A stretch of 64,000 nucleotides of DNA. It comes from Xaviernesmea rhizosphaerae. Its GTDB lineage: Bacteria > Pseudomonadota > Alphaproteobacteria > Rhizobiales > Rhizobiaceae. The position numbers and the translations under genes are program-made. The stretch lies in assembly GCF_001938945.1 (NCBI RefSeq), contig NZ_MKIO01000040.1, forward strand, positions 176,941 to 240,940, read 5' to 3'. Positions 8,489-17,154 of the stretch are shown here, in pieces; within the stretch, counting starts at the first letter, position 1, and every line of letters begins with the position of its first letter. The notes beneath the pieces are model-generated. The model saw only the letters and a list, made by a program, of their open reading frames with translations, had not been told where the DNA came from and did no database searches.

Positions 8489-10114
8489 ATGAAAGCGCTT
8501 GTCGACAAGCTCAAGACCCTTGCCGCGGAGACCTCGGCCACCGATCTTCGCGCCGCCTTCGCCGCCGATCCTCAACGTTTCGACCATTTCAGCGTCGCGC
8601 TCGACGATCTCCTGCTCGACTACTCAAAATGCGCCGTCAACGAGCAGATCCTCGCCGGGCTGGAAGAGCTGGCCGATGCCGCCAAGGTGGCGGAAAAGCG
8701 TGATGCCATGTTCTCGGGCGCGCCGATCAACTTCACCGAGGGCCGCGCCGTCCTGCACACCGCGCTGCGCAACCGCGCCAACACGCCGGTTCTCGTTGAT
8801 GGCAAGGATGTGATGGGCGACGTCAATGCCGTGCTCGACGCCATGGGCGCCTTTGCCGACGGCATCCGCTCCGGCGCGCTTGCTGGCGCCACCGGCGAGA
8901 AGATCACCGATGTCGTCAATATCGGCATCGGCGGCTCCGATCTCGGTCCTGTGATGGCTACGCTGGCCCTTGCCCCTTATCATGATGGGCCGCGCCTGCA
9001 TTTCGTCTCCAATGTCGACGGCGCCCATATTGCCGACACGCTGAAGCTGGTGTCGCCCGAGACCACGCTGTTCATCGTCGCCTCCAAGACCTTCACCACC
9101 ATCGAGACGATGACCAACGCCAAGACGGCGCGGGCCTTCATCGCCGACAAGCTCGGCGAAGAGGCGGTCGGCCATCATTTCTGCGCCGTCTCCACCGCGC
9201 TCGACAAGGTCGCCGCCTTCGGCATCGACGCCGCCCGCGTCTTCGGCTTCTGGGACTGGGTCGGCGGACGCTATTCGATCTGGTCGGCCATCGGCCTGCC
9301 GCTGATGATCGCCATCGGCAAGGAGAATTTCGGCGAGTTCCTCGCCGGCGGCCATGCGATCGACACGCATTTCCGCACCGCGCCGCTGCGCCAGAACCTG
9401 CCGATGCTGCTCGGCCTGATCGGCTTCTACCATCGCAACGTGCTCGGCTATCCCTCGCGCGCAATCCTGCCCTATGACCAGCGCCTCTCGCGCTTCCCGG
9501 CCTATCTGCAGCAGCTGGACATGGAATCGAACGGCAAGGGCGTGACGATCGACGGCACGCCGGTCGAGGGCGACAGCGGCCCGGTCGTCTGGGGCGAGCC
9601 TGGCACCAATGGCCAGCACGCCTTCTACCAGCTGATCCACCAGGGCACGAGCATCATCCCGGCCGAGTTCATGATCGCCGCCAACGGCCATGAGCCGGCG
9701 CTGCGCCACCAGCACGATCTCCTGATCGCCAATTGCCTGGCGCAGTCGGAAGCGCTGATGAAGGGCCGTCCGCTGGAAGAAGCCCGCGCCCAGCTGGAAG
9801 ACAAGAAGATGCCGGAAGCCGACATCGCCCGCATCGCCCCCCACCGCGTCTTCACCGGCAACCGCCCGTCGCTGACGCTGGTCTACGACAAGCTCACCCC
9901 CTTCGCGCTCGGCCGCCTGATCGCGCTCTACGAACACCGCGTCTTCGTCGAAGGCGCCCTGTTCAACATCAACTCCTTCGACCAGTGGGGCGTCGAGCTC
10001 GGCAAGGAACTGGCCACCGGCCTGCTTCCCGTCGTCGAAGGCAAGGAAAGCGCTGAAGGCCACGACAGCTCGACGGCAGGGCTGGTGAAGGCGCTGCTTT
10101 CGGCGAAAGCTTAA
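8489..10114 (+). CDS. pgi: Glucose-6-phosphate isomerase
   Basis: This 541-residue cytoplasmic enzyme interconverts glucose 6-phosphate and fructose 6-phosphate. The sugar-phosphate binding motif VNIGIGGSDLGP is present, as are the regions with the catalytic residues: Glu in MESNGKGV, His in GTNGQHAFYQLIHQGT and Lys in SFDQWGVELGK. The ATG at 8489 was chosen because residues from MKALVDKLK onward match the family and purines (GCGGGAG) lie upstream; an earlier in-frame start at 8456 would overlap the leader. It converges on the fructokinase gene, sharing a bidirectional terminator. Together the two feed fructose and glucose into the hexose-phosphate pool, which in rhizobia is used mainly by the Entner-Doudoroff and pentose-phosphate routes. 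Confidence 0.97.
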   Translation: MKALVDKLKTLAAETSATDLRAAFAADPQRFDHFSVALDDLLLDYSKCAVNEQILAGLEELADAAKVAEKRDAMFSGAPINFTEGRAVLHTALRNRANTPVLVDGKDVMGDVNAVLDAMGAFADGIRSGALAGATGEKITDVVNIGIGGSDLGPVMATLALAPYHDGPRLHFVSNVDGAHIADTLKLVSPETTLFIVASKTFTTIETMTNAKTARAFIADKLGEEAVGHHFCAVSTALDKVAAFGIDAARVFGFWDWVGGRYSIWSAIGLPLMIAIGKENFGEFLAGGHAIDTHFRTAPLRQNLPMLLGLIGFYHRNVLGYPSRAILPYDQRLSRFPAYLQQLDMESNGKGVTIDGTPVEGDSGPVVWGEPGTNGQHAFYQLIHQGTSIIPAEFMIAANGHEPALRHQHDLLIANCLAQSEALMKGRPLEEARAQLEDKKMPEADIARIAPHRVFTGNRPSLTLVYDKLTPFALGRLIALYEHRVFVEGALFNINSFDQWGVELGKELATGLLPVVEGKESAEGHDSSTAGLVKALLSAKA

Positions 10115-10180
10115 GCTGAAAGTCTGCAAAGACCGCCACGGGCAGTTTGCAGGCCCCTTAAGATACTCGTCATAATGGAA

Positions 10181-10214
10181 AAACCCGCTCGACAAATGAT
10201 CGAGCGGGTTTTTT
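10181..10214. terminator. Bidirectional intrinsic terminator between pgi and the fructokinase gene
   Basis: A perfect 12-bp stem (AAACCCGCTCGA at 10181-10192 pairs with 10200-10211) with a 7-base loop, a T-run after it and an A-run before it. This works in both directions for the two convergent genes. Confidence 0.93.
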
Positions 10215-10241
10215 ATCAGATTGCGTCTGGTTGCGTGGCTC

Positions 10242-11168
10242 TTACAGCCCGATCTCCCCCGCCCAAGGCGGGTTTGCCCCCGCACGCGACACGGTGACTG
10301 CGGCGGCCTTGGCACCGAGCGCGAGGGCGGCGCGCACGGCATCTTCGGAGAGGTTGGCGACGGCCTCCTTGGTCAGAAGGTTGTTGAGCTTCAGCGCGGC
10401 CAGCACGCCCGCATCGAAGGTATCGCCGGCGCCGACCGTGTCGACCACGGTCACCTTCTCGCCGCCGACGGAGACCTTGCCGCGCGTGGTGTAACCATCC
10501 GCGCCGTCGGCGCCCTTGGTGATCACCACCAGCTTTGCGCCGCGCGCCAGCCACTGGCCGGCCAGTTCCTCATGGCTGCCTTCCATGCCGAACCAGTCGA
10601 GATCTTCGTCGGAGAATTTGACGATGTCGGACATCGCGGCCATGCGCAGCATGCGGGCGCGGTGGGCCTCCTTGTCCTTGATGAAGCCGGGGCGGATGTT
10701 GGGGTCGAAGGAGATCACACGCTTTTCATGCTCGCGGGTCATCAGCGCCTCATAGGTCGCGCCGCAGGGCTCGGGGATCAGGCTGATGGCGCCGAAATGC
10801 AGCGCCTCGCAGAAATCGCCGAGCTCGGGCAGGTCGGCCTCGGTGATCATGCGGCCGGCCGTGTTCTCGTCGAAGAAGGCATAGCTCGCATGGCCGTTGG
10901 TCAGCTTGACGAAGGCCAGCGTGGTGTGCAGGTCGGAGGTGGCGCAGGGGGCGAAATCGACATTGCTCGCCTTCAGCGTCTCACGCAGGATGTCGCCGAA
11001 CATATCGGTCGACAGGCCGGTGAAGAAGCCGGTGGGAATGCCAAGCCGGCCGAGCGCGATGGCCGTGTTGAAGACCGCGCCGCCCGCATAAGGCGCAAAG
11101 GCGCCCTCGCCCCGGTCCGATTGGCGTGGCAGCATGTCGATCAGCGCTTCTCCGCAGCAGATGATCAT
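10242..11168 (-). CDS. frk: Fructokinase, PfkB family carbohydrate kinase
   Basis: A 308-residue ribokinase-fold sugar kinase. The N-terminal glycine pair lies in APYAGGAVFNTAIALGRLG and the anion-hole/catalytic motif VGAGDTFDAG at 245-254 contains the base Asp249. The opening MIICCGEALIDMLP and neighbouring pgi match rhizobial fructokinases, which phosphorylate fructose to fructose 6-phosphate, the substrate of Pgi. It is convergent with pgi. It may be the last gene of a minus-strand run that includes pyrE (122 bases upstream), but that spacing allows its own promoter. The sugar specificity is inferred from context and resemblance. Confidence 0.87.
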   Translation of the reverse strand: MIICCGEALIDMLPRQSDRGEGAFAPYAGGAVFNTAIALGRLGIPTGFFTGLSTDMFGDILRETLKASNVDFAPCATSDLHTTLAFVKLTNGHASYAFFDENTAGRMITEADLPELGDFCEALHFGAISLIPEPCGATYEALMTREHEKRVISFDPNIRPGFIKDKEAHRARMLRMAAMSDIVKFSDEDLDWFGMEGSHEELAGQWLARGAKLVVITKGADGADGYTTRGKVSVGGEKVTVVDTVGAGDTFDAGVLAALKLNNLLTKEAVANLSEDAVRAALALGAKAAAVTVSRAGANPPWAGEIGL

Positions 11169-11290
11169 GGTCGCAGGTCCCCCAGCAAGAATTCAATCGA
11201 TTAGATCGACTTAAGCCATGGCCGAAAAAAAGGCCAGCGGCAAGTCATGGACGGCAGGGTCCGGGATTGGCTCCGGCCCGCCTTATGGCA

Positions 11291-11980
11291 TCACAGCGTG
11301 GCCACGCCGCCATGGCGGGCCGACCAGTCGAGCGGGGCGTCGAGGAAGCTTTCGACTTCCGCCAGTCTGTCCGTCTCGAAGAGCTGTTTCTCGCGGGCCA
11401 CTGCCAGCACGTCGCGCCAGGTGGCGATGTTGTGCAGGGTCACGCCCTTGTCCTGCATCTCGCCGCGCGCCGCGGGGAAGATGTCGTAATAGAACAGCGC
11501 CATGCCATGATCGACAATGCCGCCGGCCGCGCGCACGGCATTGATGAAGGTGAACATCGAGCCGCCGGCGGTCGTCAGATCCTCGATGACGAGGACGCGA
11601 GCGCCTTCGGCCATATGGCCTTCGATCTGGGCGTTACGTCCATGGCCTTTGGGCGCCTTGCGCACATAGATCATCGGCAGGGCCAGACGCTCGGCCAGCA
11701 TGGCGGCGAAGGGAATGCCGGCCGTCTCGCCACCGGCGATCACATCGAACTGCTCGAAGCCGGCCTCGGAGAGGATGGTGGCGGCGGCGAAATCCATGAC
11801 GGCCGAGCGGATGCGCGGATAGGAGATCAGCTTGCGGCAGTCGATATAGACCGGGCTCGCCATGCCCGAGGCTAGCTTGTACGGCTGCTCCGGCCGGAAA
11901 TGGACCGCCTTGATCTCCCAGAGCATGCGGGCAAGCTGGTTGGCCATGAAGGCCTTGTCGCAGAAGGGGGTCTGGATCAT
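11291..11980 (-). CDS. pyrE: Orotate phosphoribosyltransferase
   Basis: A 229-residue enzyme of de novo pyrimidine synthesis, joining orotate to PRPP to give orotidine 5'-phosphate. The PRPP-binding motif is VLVIEDLTTAGGS, and the catalytic-loop region reads IYVRKAPKGHGRNAQIEG. The length is typical of the alphaproteobacterial form. It follows pyrC and the VOC gene on the same strand with short gaps (45 bases from its start to the VOC stop), so these are probably co-transcribed, placing two pyrimidine steps together. The C-terminal 50 residues (LHNIATWRDVLAVAREK onward) are the usual tail of this subfamily. Confidence 0.96.
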   Translation of the reverse strand: MIQTPFCDKAFMANQLARMLWEIKAVHFRPEQPYKLASGMASPVYIDCRKLISYPRIRSAVMDFAAATILSEAGFEQFDVIAGGETAGIPFAAMLAERLALPMIYVRKAPKGHGRNAQIEGHMAEGARVLVIEDLTTAGGSMFTFINAVRAAGGIVDHGMALFYYDIFPAARGEMQDKGVTLHNIATWRDVLAVAREKQLFETDRLAEVESFLDAPLDWSARHGGVATL

Positions 11981-12025
11981 CGGGCGGGTCCTCGTCGATT
12001 TGCGTCTCGGCCGGCGGCAGGCCGT

Positions 12026-12400
12026 TCAGTCGTTGCGCTGGCAGAAGGTGATGCGGTTGGCGAAGGGATCGGTGACCGTCACCTCCAGCCCCCAGGGCAC
12101 GGTTTCCAGCCCCGGCCGCATGAAGGGAAAGTCCCGCCCTGCCAGTTCGGCCTGCAGCGCCCGGGCGTCGCGAACCGGCACGAAGATGCGGGTGCCGGGC
12201 GTCGTATCGCCGAAATGCTCGCTGAGATGCAGCATCAGCCCCTCGCGCGTGATCTGGCAGTAAAGTGGCATGCCGGGCTCGAAGCGGTGTTCCCAGTCGA
12301 GCGTGAAGCCGAGAAAGTCCAGATAGAACGCCATGGCCTTCTCGACCGAGAAGATCCGCAGGATCGGGATCGCACCGGCGATGCCGACAGGCTCAGCCAT
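12026..12400 (-). CDS. VOC superfamily (glyoxalase/bleomycin-resistance-like) protein
   Basis: A 124-residue single vicinal-oxygen-chelate domain with two beta-alpha-beta-beta-beta units: AIPILRIFSVEKAMAFYLDF opens the first and TRIFVPVRDARALQAEL the second. The run VTDPFANRITFCQ at the end is the glyoxalase/fosfomycin/bleomycin-protein signature ('DPFGNxIxF'). The enzyme activity or ligand is unknown. Its ATG overlaps the last 8 bases of pyrC, so translation is probably coupled to the dihydroorotase. Pyrimidine function is not implied by the fold, and coupling may just reflect tight packing. Confidence 0.85.
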   Translation of the reverse strand: MAEPVGIAGAIPILRIFSVEKAMAFYLDFLGFTLDWEHRFEPGMPLYCQITREGLMLHLSEHFGDTTPGTRIFVPVRDARALQAELAGRDFPFMRPGLETVPWGLEVTVTDPFANRITFCQRND

Positions 12401-13457
12401 GGGAGGCCTCGACCACCCAGTGCAACGGGAACATCGGATCGAACACGGTGACCGGACCGGCGCCCGTCTGGATCTTGTCGGGGAAGGTCACCGGCGTCTC
12501 GCTGCGCGTCAGCGTGATGCTCTCCGCATTGACCGGAAGGCCATACCAGGCCGGGCCATTGAGGCTGGTGAAGGCCTCGAGCCGGTCGAGCGCGCCCTCC
12601 TCCTCGAAGACATGGGCGAGACAGCTCATGGTGTTGATCGAGGTGTAGATACCGGCGCAGCCGCAGCCGCATTCCTTGAGCGGGTCCACATGCGGCGCGG
12701 AATCGGTGCCGAGGAAGAAGCGGGCATCGCCCGAGGTCGCGGCCTTGCGCAAGGCAAGCCGGTGGCTCTCGCGCTTGGCGACGGGAAGGCAATAATAATG
12801 CGGCCTGATGCCGCCGACGAGGATGGCATTGCGGTTGATGATCAGGTGATGGGTGGTGATCGATCCCGCAAGATTGCGATTGGCACCCAGAATATAGTCG
12901 ACCCCGTCCTTGGTGGTGACATGCTCCATGGTCACCTTCAGCTCCGGCAGGCGCCGGCGCAGCGGATCGAGCACCGTCTCGATGAAGACGGCCTCACGGT
13001 CGAAGATATCGACCTCCGGCGTGGTCACCTCGCCATGGACGCAGAGCGGCAGGCCGATCTCGGCCATGCGTTCGAGCACCGGCATGACCTTGTCGAGATC
13101 GCGCACGCCGCCATGGGAATTGGTGGTGGCCCCGGCGGGATAGAGCTTGACCGCCGTGATGAGCCCGCTCGCTTTGCCGGCGGCGACGTCGTCGGCCGCC
13201 GTGTGCTCCGTCAGATAGAGCGTCATCAGCGGCTGGAAGCGGCTGCCGTCGGGCAGCGCGTCCAGGATGCGGTCGCGATAGGCCTCGGCATCGGCCGTGG
13301 TGACGACCGGCGGCACGAGGTTCGGCATGATGATGGCGCGGGCGAAGTGCCGGGCGCTGTCGGCGACCACGCCGCGCAGCATCGCGCCATCGCGCAGATG
13401 CAGATGCCAATCATCCGGACGGCGCAGGGTGAGCGTCTTCGGGGCATCGGCGGGCAT
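12393..13457 (-). CDS. pyrC: Dihydroorotase, class II
   Basis: This 354-residue zinc amidohydrolase interconverts N-carbamoyl-aspartate and dihydroorotate in pyrimidine synthesis. The metal ligands are visible as HLH in DDWHLHLRDG, the carboxylated lysine in AVKLYPAGATTNS, histidines in MEHVTTKDG and THHLIINR, and the aspartate in GTDSAPHVD. Size and order match the E. coli-type PyrC rather than the longer class I form. The ATG at 13457 is preceded by GGAGA five bases away; a longer open frame exists upstream without homology. It precedes the VOC gene and pyrE. Confidence 0.96.
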   Translation of the reverse strand: MPADAPKTLTLRRPDDWHLHLRDGAMLRGVVADSARHFARAIIMPNLVPPVVTTADAEAYRDRILDALPDGSRFQPLMTLYLTEHTAADDVAAGKASGLITAVKLYPAGATTNSHGGVRDLDKVMPVLERMAEIGLPLCVHGEVTTPEVDIFDREAVFIETVLDPLRRRLPELKVTMEHVTTKDGVDYILGANRNLAGSITTHHLIINRNAILVGGIRPHYYCLPVAKRESHRLALRKAATSGDARFFLGTDSAPHVDPLKECGCGCAGIYTSINTMSCLAHVFEEEGALDRLEAFTSLNGPAWYGLPVNAESITLTRSETPVTFPDKIQTGAGPVTVFDPMFPLHWVVEASHG

Positions 13458-13552
13458 CGGCGTCTCCGGGCAGGCGGCTTTTGGGGAAGATGGCTGTCCG
13501 GCTCGGATACCACCCTTCTCCGGGGCATGACAATTCCCCTTGGCCGCAAAGG

Positions 13553-14185
13553 TCACAAAGGCAGGTCGATTGCCTCGATCGCGAGATCGGCGGAGCGCTG
13601 ATGGGCGCGGATCCGGTCGCCATTCGGCAGATCGTTGCCTTCGACCTTGCGGGCGATCGCCGCCGCATCCAGCCCGTAATAGGCCCAGCGGGCGCGCAGG
13701 CGCTCTTCCAGGATGGCGCGCGGCGGCAGGAGCATGATCGTCAGATCGAAGCAATCCTGAAGCCGCGACCACGGCGCCTCGTCGAGCAGCAGATAATTGC
13801 CCTCGGCGATGATAATGTGCGTTTCGGGCGCGATCGGCCGGGCCGAGGCGATGGCGATCTCGCGCGAGCGGTCGAAGACCGGCACCAGCACCTCCTCGCC
13901 GCCGGCGCGCACCGCCTTGAGAAGATCGGCAAAGCCACGCACGTCGAAGGTTTCCGGCGCGCCCTTGCGGGCCAGCAGGCCGCGCGCCTCGAGGATGCCG
14001 TTGTCCATGTGGAAGCCGTCCATCGGCAGCACGACGGCCGTCTCGCCTTCGGCCGAGAGACGCTCGGCCAGCACCTCGGCCAGCGTGGACTTCCCGGAGC
14101 CCGGCGGCCCGGCAACGGCCACGATCATCCGCGCCAGGCCTTTGGCACGGCCCAGCACCGCCTTTACGAGATCGTCGAGCTCCAT
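13553..14185 (-). CDS. P-loop nucleoside/sugar kinase, uridine kinase/PanK-like (FrcK-like)
   Basis: A 210-residue P-loop kinase of the phosphoribulokinase/uridine kinase/pantothenate kinase superfamily. The Walker A motif is AGPPGSGKST, followed by LPMDGFHMDNGIL, which corresponds to the substrate-binding aspartate strand of this group, and IIIAEGNYLLLDEAPW, its Walker B-like strand. The first half reads like the rhizobial proteins annotated as FrcK, a kinase associated with fructose transport, but no ABC transporter is next to it. It sits directly upstream of pyrC on the same strand (95-base gap), so a nucleoside substrate is also possible. The function is not settled. Confidence 0.8.
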   Translation of the reverse strand: MELDDLVKAVLGRAKGLARMIVAVAGPPGSGKSTLAEVLAERLSAEGETAVVLPMDGFHMDNGILEARGLLARKGAPETFDVRGFADLLKAVRAGGEEVLVPVFDRSREIAIASARPIAPETHIIIAEGNYLLLDEAPWSRLQDCFDLTIMLLPPRAILEERLRARWAYYGLDAAAIARKVEGNDLPNGDRIRAHQRSADLAIEAIDLPL

Positions 14186-14306
14186 CCGTCATCCTCCCGA
14201 ACCGGGCCTGCCGCGTGGCGGCAGGATCGCAGCTCTCATGACGGGATTTGCGCGGGGATTCAAGCCTCGCGGCGAAAGGCAGGCGCGCGCGGATCAGGCA
14301 TGCGGA

Positions 14307-14705
14307 TCAGGCGAAGGATGCGCCGGCCCGGCGTGCATCGATGGACAGCGCCCCGGGGCCGAAAGCCGACAGGATCAGGAACCCGCCGGCCATGGCGAGG
14401 TTCTTCTGGAAATTGATCAACTGCATCTGATCGGCGAAATTGGCATGGGCGATGAAGGCGGTCGCCACGCAGAAAGCCGCCAGCAGAACGGCGACAGGAC
14501 GCGTGAAGACACCGAGCAGGATGGCGATGCCACCGCCGAGCTCCACCAGCGAGACGATGACCGCCGTCACCATCGGCACCGGCAAGCCTTGGGCCGCGAA
14601 ATAGCCGGCGGTGCCGGCAAGGCTCGTGATCTTGCTGAAGCCGGACAGCACGAAGATGATCGACATCAAGACCCGGCCGGCCAGGACGATTGCGCTCTTG
14701 GACAT
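14307..14705 (-). CDS. DoxX family membrane protein
   Basis: A 132-residue four-helix inner-membrane protein. It shows the DoxX pattern: AGRVLMSIIFVLSGFSKI, a second helix VTAVIVSLVELGGGIAILLG, a third with ARPVAVLLAAFCVATAFIAH-like sequence and a fourth after NFQKNLAMAGGFL. Family members are linked to quinone or thiosulfate metabolism and oxidative stress, but most are uncharacterised. The ATG at 14705 is favoured because GGAG lies six bases before it; earlier ATGs at 14717 and 14735 lack such a site. It is divergent from the small exported protein at 14929. Confidence 0.85.
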   Translation of the reverse strand: MSKSAIVLAGRVLMSIIFVLSGFSKITSLAGTAGYFAAQGLPVPMVTAVIVSLVELGGGIAILLGVFTRPVAVLLAAFCVATAFIAHANFADQMQLINFQKNLAMAGGFLILSAFGPGALSIDARRAGASFA

Positions 14706-14928
14706 GAAAAACTCCATCAGGTTACATAAGGCCAATGTAGCGCCGCATCATTCTAGGCATAGCGCATGGGATGACGACTCACCGTTCAATCGCGACAGAC
14801 GGCCACGCACCCCTGCCCGTCATGCCCTGCCCAGATTTTTCCACAATCGGCCGGGGCGAAACGGATCAAATGACGGGCTGGCGCGTTGTTATCGCCGGAT
14901 AGAGGGGCCCGGAGAGAGAGATCACGTC

Positions 14929-15393
14929 ATGTTTGCGCGCTGCTGCTGCCTTGCCGTTCTGGCCGGGTTGACCCTTGCCCTGAACCAGTCCGTCGCCATC
15001 GCCTCGCATGCGGGCCATGGCAGCTCGGCCGAGGCTTGTGATGCTAGCGCCGGCGATCCGCGTGACCTCGAGCGCAACCCCTCCTTTGCCCCCATCACCC
15101 TCGGCGAGATCCGCATCGGCGAAGCCCTGTCGGCCTGCCGCGAGGCCTATCGCGAGCGCAGCGGCCCCCGCCAGACCTATCAGCTGGCCCGGGCGCTCTA
15201 CCGCTCCGGCGCGCCGGGCCGGGCGCTCTCCATGCTGCGCGAGGCGGCAAGCGGCGGCCATCGCCTCTCCGCCCAGTTGCTTGCCGCCGCCAAGGACGAT
15301 ATTGCCGAGATCGACACGGCTTTCAGCGATCCCTTACGCACAGCGGCAGTGACGCAGAGCGCGGCACCCGCGTCGGCCATCAGCGCGCGCTGA
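14929..15393 (+). CDS. Small exported protein with Sel1/TPR-like tail, hypothetical
   Basis: A 154-residue protein I cannot assign to a named family. The first 26 residues are a signal peptide (MFARCCCLAVLAGLTLALNQ, likely cut after AIASHA). The central part, QTYQLARALYRSGAPGRALS followed by MLREAASGGHRLSAQLLA, resembles one Sel1/TPR helical repeat, which usually binds other proteins. An alanine-rich, low-complexity end follows. GGAGAGAGAG at 14911-14920 supports the start. It is divergent from the DoxX gene and ends 25 bases before the convergent proline-racemase homologue. It probably acts in the periplasm. Confidence 0.7.
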   Translation: MFARCCCLAVLAGLTLALNQSVAIASHAGHGSSAEACDASAGDPRDLERNPSFAPITLGEIRIGEALSACREAYRERSGPRQTYQLARALYRSGAPGRALSMLREAASGGHRLSAQLLAAAKDDIAEIDTAFSDPLRTAAVTQSAAPASAISAR

Positions 15394-15418
15394 AGCTGAA
15401 GAGGCCTGTTCGGCGCAA

Positions 15419-16453
15419 TCAGCGGATCTCGCCGGCCTGCGGTCCCCAGGTGTCGGTCATGGCGAAGCCGTCCGCCAGCGGATCGAATGGATCGAGCGAG
15501 ACCTGATGCAGGCCAAAGGTCCAGCCGCGACCGGAAATGGTCGGCACGATCGCCGGGCGGCCGGCCACTTCCGTGACGCTCTCGATGCCCGCCTGGAATT
15601 CCGAGCCGATGATGGAGCGCGAGGTGAAGACATCGCCGACCTTGGCGAGCCCGCGCGCGTGCAAGGTGGCCAGATTGGCCGAGCTGCCGGTGCCGCAGGG
15701 CGAGCGGTCGGCCCGGCCCGGCCACATAGTGGTGCAGGTGCGCACCGCGCCATCCGGCTCGCGGTCGCGGAACATCACATAGGCGACACCCCGGATCTCC
15801 GGGATCTCGGGATGGACCAGCGGCACGGCCTTGTTGACCAGATCCTTCAGCACCATGCCGGCCTCGACCAGCGTGCGGGCATTGGCCTTCTCGATGGTGG
15901 TGCCGATCTGGCCGACATCGACCAGCGCGTAGAAGATGCCGCCGAAGCAGAGATCCACCTTGATCCGGCCCCATTGCGGCGTGTCGATTTCCACATCCAG
16001 CGCCTCGACGAAGGAGGGCACCATGGTCAGCGTCACGCGTTCGCAGCGCCCGTCGCGGCAGGTGGCCGTGGCCTTGACCAGGCCGGCGGCGGTGTCGAGC
16101 ATCACCACCGTTTCCGGCTCCTTCATCTCGACCATGCCGGATTCGAGCAGCGCCGTGGTGACGCAGATGGAATTGGAGCCGGACATGGCATGGGCCTGGT
16201 CGGCCTGCAGGATGATGAAACCGAAATCGGCCTCCGGCCGCTTGGCCGGCACCAGGAGATTGACCGAGCCGATGGAGCCGGACCGCGGCTCCAGGCAGAG
16301 AAAGCGGCGCAGGCTGTCATCCACCGTATTGATATGGTTCAGCTGCTCGGCAATCGAATTGCCTGGGATCTTCGGCACGCCGCCGATCGCCACCTTGCCG
16401 ATTTCGCCTTCGCAATGAACGTCCAGAAGCTGGATCGTGCGCTTCCATTTCAT
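15419..16453 (-). CDS. Proline racemase superfamily protein (4-hydroxyproline epimerase-like), Ser/Cys variant
   Basis: A 344-residue member of the proline racemase superfamily, which uses two facing thiol or hydroxyl groups to epimerise or dehydrate proline and hydroxyproline. The first active-site motif reads HAMSGSNSICV, so the usual Cys is Ser91. The second, RSPCGTGSSAN, keeps Cys253. Ser/Cys enzymes in this superfamily have been linked to 4-hydroxyproline epimerisation rather than proline racemisation. The putA gene 900 bases away could take up products of the proline pathway. No hydroxyproline transporter or other catabolic gene lies next to it, so the exact reaction is open. It is convergent with the exported protein gene and divergent from the YkgJ-type gene. 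Confidence 0.9.
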   Translation of the reverse strand: MKWKRTIQLLDVHCEGEIGKVAIGGVPKIPGNSIAEQLNHINTVDDSLRRFLCLEPRSGSIGSVNLLVPAKRPEADFGFIILQADQAHAMSGSNSICVTTALLESGMVEMKEPETVVMLDTAAGLVKATATCRDGRCERVTLTMVPSFVEALDVEIDTPQWGRIKVDLCFGGIFYALVDVGQIGTTIEKANARTLVEAGMVLKDLVNKAVPLVHPEIPEIRGVAYVMFRDREPDGAVRTCTTMWPGRADRSPCGTGSSANLATLHARGLAKVGDVFTSRSIIGSEFQAGIESVTEVAGRPAIVPTISGRGWTFGLHQVSLDPFDPLADGFAMTDTWGPQAGEIR

Positions 16454-16728
16454 CGGTCTTCAAGCTCCCTCAAGCACAGAGATTGACCCCGCGCGATTGT
16501 CTTATGGGTCGCCGCATGCAGGGTCGCATGGTCACGGTGATAGCGAGGGGAAGCTGCTTTGCAAAGGCAAGTTTCAGGCCTGCATGCAAATTGTCGCCAA
16601 GCAACGGAATTGCCTCGGAAATGCCGCGGGCGGCATGGACTTTAATAGGCTAGAAAGACCGCAGAGATCGCGCCTGCGCCAAGTCACCGGCCGCCCGCGC
16701 GAAGCGTCCACCCCTGATCGAGTAACCT

Positions 16729-17154
16729 ATGACACAAGCCACGCCTGACATCATCACCCCACCCGCCGACCCGACCGCCGTCGCGCGCATCTTCCTCTCA
16801 GGCGAAGGGCTGAGGACGGAGGATTTCGACTGTCAGGCATGCGGTGCCTGTTGCGCCTATTCCGAGGAATGGCCGCGCTTTTCGCTGGAGAGTGACGAGG
16901 ATCTGGCGAAAATCCCGGAGGCTTATGTCTCGGCGGATTTGAGCGGCATGCGCTGCGAGAGCGATCGCTGCGTCGCGCTGGAGGGCACGCTGGGCCTGCA
17001 TGTCGGCTGTCGGATCTATGCTGTCCGTCCCATCGTCTGTCGCGACTGCATGCCGGGCGATCCCGAATGCCTGATGGCGCGCGACCGCCTGACCGAGACG
17101 CTGCAACAGCATCTGCACGGGGCAGCGCAGGAAACCCCGGGAGAGCCTTCCTGA
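16729..17154 (+). CDS. YkgJ-family cysteine-cluster (putative zinc/iron-chelating) protein
   Basis: A 141-residue protein of the YkgJ/YcgN type, defined by a CxxCxxCC cluster: CQACGACC from about residue 35. Further conserved cysteines appear in GLHVGCRIYAVRPIVCRDC and PGDPEC, giving eight or more in total, a pattern suggesting metal binding. The biochemical role is unknown across the family. It starts with ATG at 16729 and lies about 200 bases upstream of putA on the same strand. No signal peptide is seen, so it should be cytoplasmic. Confidence 0.83.
   Translation: MTQATPDIITPPADPTAVARIFLSGEGLRTEDFDCQACGACCAYSEEWPRFSLESDEDLAKIPEAYVSADLSGMRCESDRCVALEGTLGLHVGCRIYAVRPIVCRDCMPGDPECLMARDRLTETLQQHLHGAAQETPGEPS

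Noticed and set aside
6653..8587. 644-codon frame opposite fadD
   Set aside because: Same antisense artefact; no ribosome-binding site and no domain.
8624..10342. 572-codon frame opposite pgi
   Set aside because: Antisense artefact that crosses the terminator after pgi.
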